NCBI GenBank assembly: GCA_041666125.1
Contig: JBAYHN010000002.1
Coordinates: 1-38,937 of the forward strand
DNA: 38,937 nt
Direction: 5' to 3'
DNA from: JBAYHN01 sp041666125
GTDB lineage: Bacteria; Patescibacteriota; Gracilibacteria; UBA1369; UM-FILTER-53-11
Below are positions 24,294-31,137 of the stretch, in pieces. Position 1 is the first letter of the stretch, and the number at the start of each line of letters is the position of its first letter. Below the pieces are notes generated by a model. The model saw only the letters and a program-made list of their open reading frames with translations. It did no database searches and was not told where the DNA came from. Made by a program: the position numbers and the translations under genes.

Positions 24294-25073
24294 TTAGTTT
24301 GCCGGTAGTGATTTGCTGCCTTTTGTTCCTTCTGTATAGGCTTTGGAATTGCTATAAGCTTTATCGCTTTTTGCAGATTGATATCCGGCTTGATATGCAG
24401 CCGCTTCAGCTTTGCTGTCGCTATATCCTTTTGAATTATTTGCTTTTCCATTTTTGGAGTCCTGGTATCCAGCCTGGAATTCATCGGAATATTTTGTGTC
24501 GGCATAAGCATTTGCAGTTTGAGCAACTTTTTCTCCGGTTCGATAAGCTTTTGCATCTTTGCCATCGGCATAACCCTTATCGCTTTTTGAATCTTGATAT
24601 CCGGCGCTAAAAGCATCAGCATATTTTCCGTCGGAAAAAGATTTTTCGTTTTTTGCATCTCTATATCCGGTGCTGTATGCGGCCTTTGCATCTTTGCTAT
24701 CGGCATATTCTTGAGAAGCTTTTACTCCTTTTGCGTCGTTGTAGCCGTCTGCGTAAGCAGAATTTTCTTGGGTTGTTGGTTTGCTGGCGCTGTAAGCTTT
24801 GGAAGATTTTGCGTCTTGATATCCGGTTTCATATGCGGCCTTTGTATCTTGGCTGTCGGCATAAACTTTGGAACCTTTAACGTCACTTTTGGCATCAAGA
24901 TAGGCCGCAGCGGCTTTTGGATCCACGTAAGATTTTACGGCTTTGGCGGCTTTATATCCTTCTTTATATGCTTTTAAATCTTTGCTGTCGCTGTAATAAG
25001 TGTTGCCGGTAGGGGCAAGGCTAAACAGGGCAAGAATTCCGAATGCGATTTTAGTAAGCAATTTCTTATTCAT
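24294..25073 (-). CDS. Secreted Tyr/Lys/Ala/Asp-rich repeat protein
   Basis: A 259-residue exported protein. Residues 1-25 are a signal peptide (MNKKLLTKIAFGILALFSLAP). All the rest is about nine imperfect copies of a unit like YADSKDAKAAYxTGYQDAKSxKA, each 17-35 residues long. It has no Cys, almost no aromatic residues except Tyr, and few large hydrophobics, so it is probably extended or helical, not a globular enzyme. Regular Tyr and Lys could let it bind polysaccharide, stack or crosslink; this is a guess. The ORF stays open to 25157, but the ATG at 25073 gives the clean signal peptide and has a good promoter 29 bases upstream. No relative recognised. Confidence 0.75.
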   Translation of the reverse strand: MNKKLLTKIAFGILALFSLAPTGNTYYSDSKDLKAYKEGYKAAKAVKSYVDPKAAAAYLDAKSDVKGSKVYADSQDTKAAYETGYQDAKSSKAYSASKPTTQENSAYADGYNDAKGVKASQEYADSKDAKAAYSTGYRDAKNEKSFSDGKYADAFSAGYQDSKSDKGYADGKDAKAYRTGEKVAQTANAYADTKYSDEFQAGYQDSKNGKANNSKGYSDSKAEAAAYQAGYQSAKSDKAYSNSKAYTEGTKGSKSLPAN

Positions 25074-25102
25074 ATGGTATGGAAAAGTTAATTTATGGTT
25101 GA

Positions 25103-25131
25103 ATTTTACCCATATTTTAAAGATAAGGCAA
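25103..25131 (-). promoter_or_regulatory. Promoter of the repeat-protein gene
   Basis: On the minus strand, TTGCCT (25131-25126), a 17-base spacer and TAAAAT (25108-25103). The -10 box lies 29 bases before the ATG at 25073; no Shine-Dalgarno. Confidence 0.6.
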
Positions 25132-25146
25132 GGGGGGGCGCTCCCA

Positions 25147-26385
25147 TTATTCCTCATCTAACCACTTCTGAAAACTCTTTCTTGCTGCTTCTTTTTCTTT
25201 TGCCTCTGCAGCTGCTTGTTCTCTCTCCCATCTTCCACAGGTGCCGGCTTTATTGTCCGGCAAAGTTTTTGGTCTTACTGGACGGGTAGATATAACTTGT
25301 CTTGTTGTTTTTTCGGTTGCTCTTGGTGAAACAACAATATAGTTCACTGGCTCGCCTTTCATTAATTCCAATGATTTTTGTACATGATTAACTCCAGCCA
25401 CAATTATTATAAAATCACTTGGATATTCCAATGCACTAGAAACTTCTTGTTTTGGTGCTTCTTCAAACCTGTTTGCTTCGAACCCATCAACAACTTCTTC
25501 CATTTGCCTTCTATATCCACAATAACAATCAACTTCTGGTCCAGATTTCTGTCCCTTCTCGAATTTAACTCTGGACGCTTGCAAAGTTAGTGGAGAATTC
25601 TCTCCGCACAATAATTGATCAGGATAAGTAGTTGCATCAAGAACATTCATATACTCTTGATATATTGAATTCATCCTCGCAAATTCCTGAGCATTTACCG
25701 AGCCAACAGGAATAAATTGAGGATAAGCCAACAGAGTCAAAATTGTAGATGGAGTTAATGGGCTACCAATACTTTTTTGAATCAATTCCATTTTCTTTTT
25801 AGGATCCCGTTCGTCCAGTATTTGAGTAAGTTCTGGAGTTCTATTCAATTGCAACCCAACCCTAAGATCAAGACCCTTTAGCCAATTTTCAAATACAATT
25901 GGAAATTTTTTCCCAAAGCCAACCAAGTGTTGTAAAATCGCAAATTGTTGCTTTTGTGCCAGCACAGACTCTTCTTGATGCGGTCCAAGATTTGGATCCA
26001 CGTGCTGATCAGCAATATATAGAATCGTTTTTTTATTGCCGGGCGCAAAATGAGAATCAATAATTACTCCTTCTGTTGCCGGTGGGGCATATTTATCCAA
26101 ATTAACTTCGCATTCTACAAATGGCAGTTCGGATAGATCAGGAGAAAAAATAGGATTAGCTAATGGATTAGTCTTTTCTGGTGGTGGAGGAAGTTCGTCT
26201 TGTGGAGGTATATAAGTTTCGGATGCTGCTGGTGAAGTTGGCTCTTCCAAGCCAAGGCAAGATTGTATTCTATCTTTAAACGCTGCACCGCCAATTAAAA
26301 CCAACAGCGCTGCACCAATTAAACGGCTTTTAGAGAGGAGTTTTCCTTCTGACAAACTGGTAGGACTTTCTCTGTCTGGGGACAT
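25147..26385 (-). CDS. Membrane-anchored extracytoplasmic protein, possibly of the TraB/Tiki/EreA-like fold
   Basis: A 412-residue protein. A single membrane segment at about 21-36 follows a short N-terminus, then a Pro-rich linker (50-85) leads to a domain that should be outside. The domain begins KKTILYIADQHVDPNLGPHQEESVLAQKQQFAILQHL, with H128 and H136, then FPIVFENWLKGLDLR with E166, and near 330 IIIVAGVNHVQKSLELM. A His near a first strand, a Glu after a second and a late GxxH strand recall the ChaN/EreA/TraB hydrolase superfamily. The likeness is weak and no known member aligns with confidence. The tail is basic and coiled. I do not know its function. Confidence 0.7.
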   Translation of the reverse strand: MSPDRESPTSLSEGKLLSKSRLIGAALLVLIGGAAFKDRIQSCLGLEEPTSPAASETYIPPQDELPPPPEKTNPLANPIFSPDLSELPFVECEVNLDKYAPPATEGVIIDSHFAPGNKKTILYIADQHVDPNLGPHQEESVLAQKQQFAILQHLVGFGKKFPIVFENWLKGLDLRVGLQLNRTPELTQILDERDPKKKMELIQKSIGSPLTPSTILTLLAYPQFIPVGSVNAQEFARMNSIYQEYMNVLDATTYPDQLLCGENSPLTLQASRVKFEKGQKSGPEVDCYCGYRRQMEEVVDGFEANRFEEAPKQEVSSALEYPSDFIIIVAGVNHVQKSLELMKGEPVNYIVVSPRATEKTTRQVISTRPVRPKTLPDNKAGTCGRWEREQAAAEAKEKEAARKSFQKWLDEE

Positions 26386-26410
26386 GGTTGATAATTGATT
26401 AAAGGCGCTT

Positions 26411-26438
26411 ACTATATAGTATAATTGCTATATGTCAA
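26411..26438 (-). promoter_or_regulatory. Promoter of the membrane-anchored protein gene
   Basis: On the minus strand, TTGACA (26438-26433), a 16-base spacer and TATAGT (26416-26411), 25 bases before the ATG at 26385. Confidence 0.75.
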
Positions 26439-26471
26439 TATTTGGTAGCTGCATTACCAAGGAGGTGAATG

Positions 26472-26500
26472 TGGTCATAAAGCCTTTTTTATGGTAAAAT
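26472..26500 (+). promoter_or_regulatory. Promoter of the MgtA-type ATPase gene
   Basis: An extended -10, TGGTAAAAT (26492-26500), with TGGTCA at 26472-26477 and a 17-base spacer. The ATG is 12 bases downstream. A second TATAAT at 26420-26425 could give a longer leader that contains a Shine-Dalgarno and a three-codon ORF (26469-26480). Confidence 0.55.
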
Positions 26501-26512
26501 ATACAGATAAAA

Positions 26513-29083
26513 ATGAGACAAAAAAACAAAAATAATCAGGTTCCGTGGGCGCAGTCTGCAGATGCGGTAATGGAAGGTTTTAAAACATCCGAAAAAGGTT
26601 TTTCGCATACAGAGGCGGCAGATCAGCTAAAAAAATATGGAAAGAATGAGATTAGCCAGAAGGGCGAAAGGGGAGCGCTGCGGATTTTTATTTCACAATT
26701 CGAAAGTCCGTTGATTTTAATTTTGATTGTGGCAGCGGCGATTGCGTTTTTTACAGGAGAAACTGTGGATGCTGTTGTGATTTTTGCGATAGTTTTTATA
26801 AATGCTGTGCTTGGTTTTTTTCAGGAATACAAAGCCGAGCGTGCACTTGCTGCACTTAAAAAGTTTGTGAGTGTTAAGGCAAAGGTAATTCGCGACGGAA
26901 GGGTTTGCGAAATTGATGCCGCAGATATTGTGCTCGGAGACATTGTTCACTTAAACATTGGTGACATGATTCCGGCAGATATTAGGCTTTTCCACTGCGA
27001 TGATTTTACCGCGGATGAATCTTCGCTTACCGGAGAGTCTGTGCCCGTGGAAAAAAATATTGATGCAATTGATGCCAAAAAAGACATGCCGCAGGACATA
27101 ACAAACATGGCATTTTTTGGAACGTCTGTGGCGAGTGGACTTGGTGAAGGAGTTGTTGTTGGCGTTGGCAAAAGCACGTTTTTTGGCAAGACGGCCGGGT
27201 TTTTAAAGCAGCCGGATACGGAGACGGAGTTCCACAAAGGCATTCGCTCTTTTGGAAATTTGCTAATAAAAGTCACGTTCGCAATGACGCTTTTTATTTT
27301 GGTGGTGAATTCCGTGCTTGGGAAAAGTTTTTTTGATTCGCTGCTTTTTGCGATTGCGCTGGCGGTTGGAATCGCTCCGGAAATGCTGCCGATTTTGCTT
27401 ACGATTACACTTTCCAATGGCGCGCTAAAAATGGCTAAGGAAAAGGTTATTACCAAGAGCTTGCCTGCCGTGGAAGATTTGGGAAATATGGATATTTTAT
27501 GTTGCGATAAAACCGGAACGCTGACGGATGGAGAGCTTAAACTTTTTGATTTTCAGAATTTTGATGGGGAGCATGATGAACAATTGCTTTTGTATGGGCT
27601 TCTTTGTAATTCGGATCGAGTCACAAAGGGCAAAAAATCTTTTGGAAATGTGGTGGATCGTGCGCTTTGGGAAAGCGAGAAATCCGCAATAGTTAGGCCA
27701 AAACTGAATGATTTTAAGACGTTGGATAAAAATGAATTTGATTTTGAGCGTCGCAGAATGAGCGTTGTTGTTAAGGGCGAAAAGACGCAGGTTTTTGTGG
27801 CAAAGGGTGCGCCGGATTCCATTTTAAAAACTTGTACGGCTGTGAGGATTAAAGGCAAAGATGAAAAGCTCACGGCGGAATTACACAAGAAAATCGCGGC
27901 AATGTTTGAGAAATATGAGAATGAGGGTTTTAGGCTTATTGCCGTGGCAGAAAAGCCATACAAGCTGGATGACTCAGACAAAAAAGATGAAAAGGATTTG
28001 GTGTTTTTGGGGCTTTTATTTTTTATGGATCCTCCAAAAAAAGATGCAAAAGAATCGCTCTTGGCGCTGGAACGCCTTGGCGTGGAAATAAAAGTGATAA
28101 GTGGAGATAGCCAGTTTGTGACGCATAAAATTTGTTTGGAAGTTGGGCTAAAAATTGCGTCAGATAGGGTTGTTACAGGCACAGAGCTGGAAGAATTGAG
28201 CGAAAATGAATTTCATAAATATGCGAGAACTTATAATGTTTTTGCGCGAGTTACTCCGGAGCAAAAATATAAAATTGTGCAGAGCTTGAGCAAGGATGGA
28301 CGAGTTGTTGGATTCCTTGGCGATGGAATAAATGACGCGCCTGCGCTTCGTGCTGCGGATGTTGGCATTTCTGTGGATACGGCTGCGGGAATTGCAAAAG
28401 AAGCCGCCGACATAATTCTTTTAAAGAAAAATTTAAAGGTAATTGTGGATGGAATTATTTCCGGTCGCAAAATTTTCGGGAATATTACGAAATACGTTTT
28501 AAATACAATCAGCGCGAATTTTGGGAATATGTTCACTGTTGCCGCTTCGTCGGTTTTCCTAAAGTTTATTCCAATTTTGCCTGCGCAGATTTTGTTAAAT
28601 AATTTTATGAGCGATATTCCGCTGCTCACAATTGCAAGTGACAATGTGGACGAAGATCTTTTAAAGAAGCCAAAAAAGTGGCAAATAAAAATGATTACCA
28701 GGTTTATGATTTCTTTTGGTTTGGTGAGTTCGATTTTTGATTTGTGTTTGATTTTGCCGCTGATTTTTATTTTTAAGACGAGCCCGGAAATGTTCCGCAC
28801 GGCTTGGTTTGTGGAATCGGCGCTTTCGGAAATCATAATCACTTTTGCCATTAGAACCAGATTTGCCTTTTGGAAGAGCAGGCCAAGTGGTGCGCTTTTG
28901 CTTTCTTCTGCGCTCACGGCCGTGGCTACGATTGGCATAACTTATCTTGCGCTTGGCGCGAATCTTTTTGAATTCGTCAAAATGCCGGCTTCCATTTTAT
29001 TGTTCATAACGGGCGTGCTGGCTGCTTACTTTGTGGCTGCGGAAATTGTAAAGCGCAGATTTTTTAAAAAGTTTGAGATTTAG
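26513..29083 (+). CDS. mgtA: MgtA-type magnesium-translocating P-type ATPase
   Basis: An 856-residue ion pump of the P3B group, importing Mg2+ at the expense of ATP. The N-terminal cation-ATPase domain (10-55) is followed by two membrane helices, then the actuator loop TGES at 173-176. PEML at 289-292, in the fourth membrane helix (ALAVGIAPEMLPILLT), and MAKEKVITKSLPAVEDLGNMDILCCDKTGTLT (phosphorylated D332) are the P3B pattern. GDGINDAPALRAADVGIS is the hinge motif. About ten membrane segments are visible. It is complete, in the family's normal size range. Magnesium specificity is inferred from likeness to MgtA/MgtB, not from a tested residue set. Confidence 0.9.
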   Translation: MRQKNKNNQVPWAQSADAVMEGFKTSEKGFSHTEAADQLKKYGKNEISQKGERGALRIFISQFESPLILILIVAAAIAFFTGETVDAVVIFAIVFINAVLGFFQEYKAERALAALKKFVSVKAKVIRDGRVCEIDAADIVLGDIVHLNIGDMIPADIRLFHCDDFTADESSLTGESVPVEKNIDAIDAKKDMPQDITNMAFFGTSVASGLGEGVVVGVGKSTFFGKTAGFLKQPDTETEFHKGIRSFGNLLIKVTFAMTLFILVVNSVLGKSFFDSLLFAIALAVGIAPEMLPILLTITLSNGALKMAKEKVITKSLPAVEDLGNMDILCCDKTGTLTDGELKLFDFQNFDGEHDEQLLLYGLLCNSDRVTKGKKSFGNVVDRALWESEKSAIVRPKLNDFKTLDKNEFDFERRRMSVVVKGEKTQVFVAKGAPDSILKTCTAVRIKGKDEKLTAELHKKIAAMFEKYENEGFRLIAVAEKPYKLDDSDKKDEKDLVFLGLLFFMDPPKKDAKESLLALERLGVEIKVISGDSQFVTHKICLEVGLKIASDRVVTGTELEELSENEFHKYARTYNVFARVTPEQKYKIVQSLSKDGRVVGFLGDGINDAPALRAADVGISVDTAAGIAKEAADIILLKKNLKVIVDGIISGRKIFGNITKYVLNTISANFGNMFTVAASSVFLKFIPILPAQILLNNFMSDIPLLTIASDNVDEDLLKKPKKWQIKMITRFMISFGLVSSIFDLCLILPLIFIFKTSPEMFRTAWFVESALSEIIITFAIRTRFAFWKSRPSGALLLSSALTAVATIGITYLALGANLFEFVKMPASILLFITGVLAAYFVAAEIVKRRFFKKFEI

Positions 29084-29238
29084 TAGGTGAGTGCATGCAA
29101 AAGGACAGCGCGGCAATTGCTAGCGATGTATTTGTGGTGAAATTTGAAATTACACTCTCTGCGAAAGTTTGAGTTGTTACGGCCGGATATAAAATTCGGC
29201 AATGCTTGGGGCATACCGAGGATTTTAAAGGGCCGGGT

Positions 29239-29275
29239 GGGCGGCCCGACGTCTCTTGCGAGAGTCGGGCCGCCC
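29239..29275 (-). terminator. GC-rich terminator hairpin after the MFS gene
   Basis: GGGCGGCCCGAC (29239-29250) pairs with GTCGGGCCGCCC (29264-29275), and TCTC with GAGA inside a TTGC loop, a 16-base-pair stem with one bulge. It lies just beyond the MFS stop. The downstream T-run on the minus strand is short (CCCTTTAAAATCC), so termination relies on the very stable stem. It shares the high GC of the MFS gene. Confidence 0.65.
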
Positions 29276-29283
29276 GGGGAAAG

Positions 29284-30561
29284 CTACTCCTCCTTTTTCG
29301 GTGGCGGGAGCCACGGAAGCGGGAGGAGGGTGAGGATGGAGAGAATCCCGGCGAGTATGAACATCGCCGGGTATACGAACTGCCAGGGCAGAGTCGGAGC
29401 AAGGAGGCCAGTTACGCCCCCCAGGTTTTTCCCGACGAGTCCCGACAGGTTAAGTAGCGCCATAAATGCAGCGAAATGAGTCGCCGCATAGCGCTTGGTA
29501 GTGTACGAGGCGAGCAATGAGCTCAAGCCAACCCAGTACACACCGGCGCCGAAGGCCAACATGGCGACGATGGCCTTCAGGTGAAGCGAGGTGCCCCACT
29601 CACCGATGAGCATGCCAGTCACGATGTGAGACACCGCAACCAAGAGCACGCCGACAGTGAGGAGTTTTCTCTGGGACATTAAAATCCCCAGGAGCAGCCC
29701 CGCGAAAGCTCCAATCAAAGCACCACCTCCGAAGATGGTGTCGAGAGGAGCTGCGGTCTTCGGTGTGTACCCAAGAACCATAAGCATCTTGCCGTTGGTA
29801 AGGGTAGACACGAAGAACGTTCCTCCGATTTGCGAGAGCAGAGCTAAGGTTATCAGCTTGCCCGGTGTGGCATCCCAAAGGGCTCGAAGGAGAACCCTAA
29901 AGGACATGGAAGTCGGCACCGACTCTGCCGACTGAGTTTCGACGCTCTTCTCTTTCCCAAGGAGGAAAGCGCCGAGGAGACCTGATGCCACGATCAGGAC
30001 TCCGGTGAAGAGACAGACGGCTAAAAGGGAGAATCCCTTTCCCTGCAGATAGAGCATCAATGCTCCGCCTGCAAGTTTGCCGCATGTACCGGCGATGCGC
30101 ATTACAGCTTGAACGGCCGTTTGTCCCTTTCCATGGAACTCACGAACGCCCAAGCCGTCCGTCACTACATCCTGCAAGGAGCGCAGAAGGTTGTGACAGA
30201 AAAGGAGGACAGCAAGGCCGGGAAGCGCGCCCAGCTCTGCTGCGAAGGGGACGAGTGCCACCGTGGCGCCCATCCCGAGTGTAGTAACACAGAAGATCTT
30301 TCTGGCTCGTCCATGAGTCAGAAAGTCAGCGCCAACCATCCAGACCCAGAGGGGCTTGAAGGCCCAAGGAATGGCGATTGCGCTTGCGAACAGTCCACCT
30401 ATGAAAGTGGATGCCGCGTGCTGAAGGTTTAGTATCTTGAAGAGCACCGTCCCGAGGATAAATCCTTCCGGGATGGTGTTGCAGACGTACAGCGCCACGA
30501 ACGGCGCCATACTGAGAATAAGTGCCCCCGTTGAGGGGCGTCCTTTTTCCGTCCCTGTCAT
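29284..30561 (-). CDS. MFS transporter, AmpG-like, likely horizontally acquired
   Basis: A 425-residue major-facilitator transporter with about twelve membrane helices. It resembles the AmpG/PAT group: SMAPFVALYVCNTIPEGFILGTVLFKILNL at the start, FKPLWVWMVGADFLTHGRARKIF after helix 2, and DVVTDGLGVREFHGKGQTAVQAVMRIAGTCGKLAGG around helix 5. AmpG imports muropeptides; that substrate is only an inference here. The ATG at 30561 is set by GGAGGT (30573-30568) six bases before it, the only textbook Shine-Dalgarno before a real gene in the window. Hand-counted lines give about 58-60% GC against 35-47% for neighbours. Both features point to transfer from a GC-richer bacterium that uses Shine-Dalgarno sites. 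Confidence 0.88.
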   Translation of the reverse strand: MTGTEKGRPSTGALILSMAPFVALYVCNTIPEGFILGTVLFKILNLQHAASTFIGGLFASAIAIPWAFKPLWVWMVGADFLTHGRARKIFCVTTLGMGATVALVPFAAELGALPGLAVLLFCHNLLRSLQDVVTDGLGVREFHGKGQTAVQAVMRIAGTCGKLAGGALMLYLQGKGFSLLAVCLFTGVLIVASGLLGAFLLGKEKSVETQSAESVPTSMSFRVLLRALWDATPGKLITLALLSQIGGTFFVSTLTNGKMLMVLGYTPKTAAPLDTIFGGGALIGAFAGLLLGILMSQRKLLTVGVLLVAVSHIVTGMLIGEWGTSLHLKAIVAMLAFGAGVYWVGLSSLLASYTTKRYAATHFAAFMALLNLSGLVGKNLGGVTGLLAPTLPWQFVYPAMFILAGILSILTLLPLPWLPPPKKEE

Positions 30562-30567
30562 GGGAGC

Positions 30568-30573
30568 ACCTCC
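30568..30573 (-). promoter_or_regulatory. Shine-Dalgarno sequence of the MFS gene
   Basis: GGAGGT on the minus strand, six bases before the ATG at 30561. It decides the start over an upstream in-frame GTG at 30615. Confidence 0.85.
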
Positions 30574-30619
30574 GAAGATGTTCTGGTTTCCCACTTTTGA
30601 ACTTAGCGACACCATGCCG

Positions 30620-31060
30620 CAAAGCCAATTGTGAGACTAAATCTATTTCAAACCTCGCAGAGAGCGACTTGTCTGTTTTAGACATGCTCAAGCTGCGAAG
30701 CCCATGCAAACTAGCGAAAATAAAGCCATCACGCATTTCTGGCATTTTTAGCGCGTTTAAAAATTTTCACCACTTTGCAGGAGCTTCAACTTAATGAAGC
30801 ATATATAAAAGAAGGCTCAATCACCTAAAATTCCGACGAAAGCATCGGAGCAAAAGGAATTTTTGCCATAAACAAACAAGTTTCTCCCTTGCGAGGAGCA
30901 TAAAATCAAATGTTTTTCCGGAATTTGCAACTCAAAAAAAACTGCAAATCCCAGCCATATTTTTCTAGTTTTCAAAGATCATCATCTGTAAATCCAAATC
31001 CAAGAAAATTCCAAGGAGCAACAGATGAAAGGTAACATCATATTTTATCCGCTTAAAAAA
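30620..31060. other. Intergenic stretch of about 440 bases without a recognisable gene
   Basis: No convincing ORF lies here on either strand. One hairpin is visible: AAAATTCC (30827-30834) with GGAATTTT (30856-30863), with a competing CCGA/TCGG stem (30833-30836, 30845-30848) inside, and a small TGTCT/AGACA hairpin near 30670-30685. Base composition returns to the AT-rich level of the chromosome. It may be the leftover of the insertion that brought the MFS gene, or hold an unrecognised small RNA. Confidence 0.4.
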
Positions 31061-31098
31061 GCAATTTTAATTGCAATACAAAGGGTAGATGTTACTAT
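31032..31098 (+). promoter_or_regulatory. Promoter of the STAND ATPase gene with flanking inverted repeat
   Basis: TTGCAA (31071-31076), a 16-base spacer and TACTAT (31093-31098). GTAACATC (31032-31039) and GATGTTAC (31088-31095) are perfect eight-base complements 56 bases apart; the second overlaps the -10 box. A smaller repeat, GCAATT/AATTGC (31061-31074), covers the -35 box. The layout suits a repressor that binds two sites or a looped dimer. Confidence 0.5.
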
Positions 31099-31137
31099 TT
31101 AGTCTTATTTTTTTCTACAAAACTTAATCAAAATTTT

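Noticed and set aside
24299..24977. Long plus-strand ORFs opposite the secreted repeat protein
   Set aside because: They mirror the repetitive minus-strand gene; the plus-strand products are odd Leu/Arg- and Phe/Ile-rich strings without any signal.
24294..25073. CRISPR-like array
   Set aside because: The repetition is at protein level; DNA units vary in length and sequence, with no constant repeat and spacer pattern.
30326..30745. 139-codon minus-strand ORF overlapping the MFS gene start
   Set aside because: Most of it is the MFS gene read in another frame. The first 45 codons outside it have no start signal or recognisable motif.
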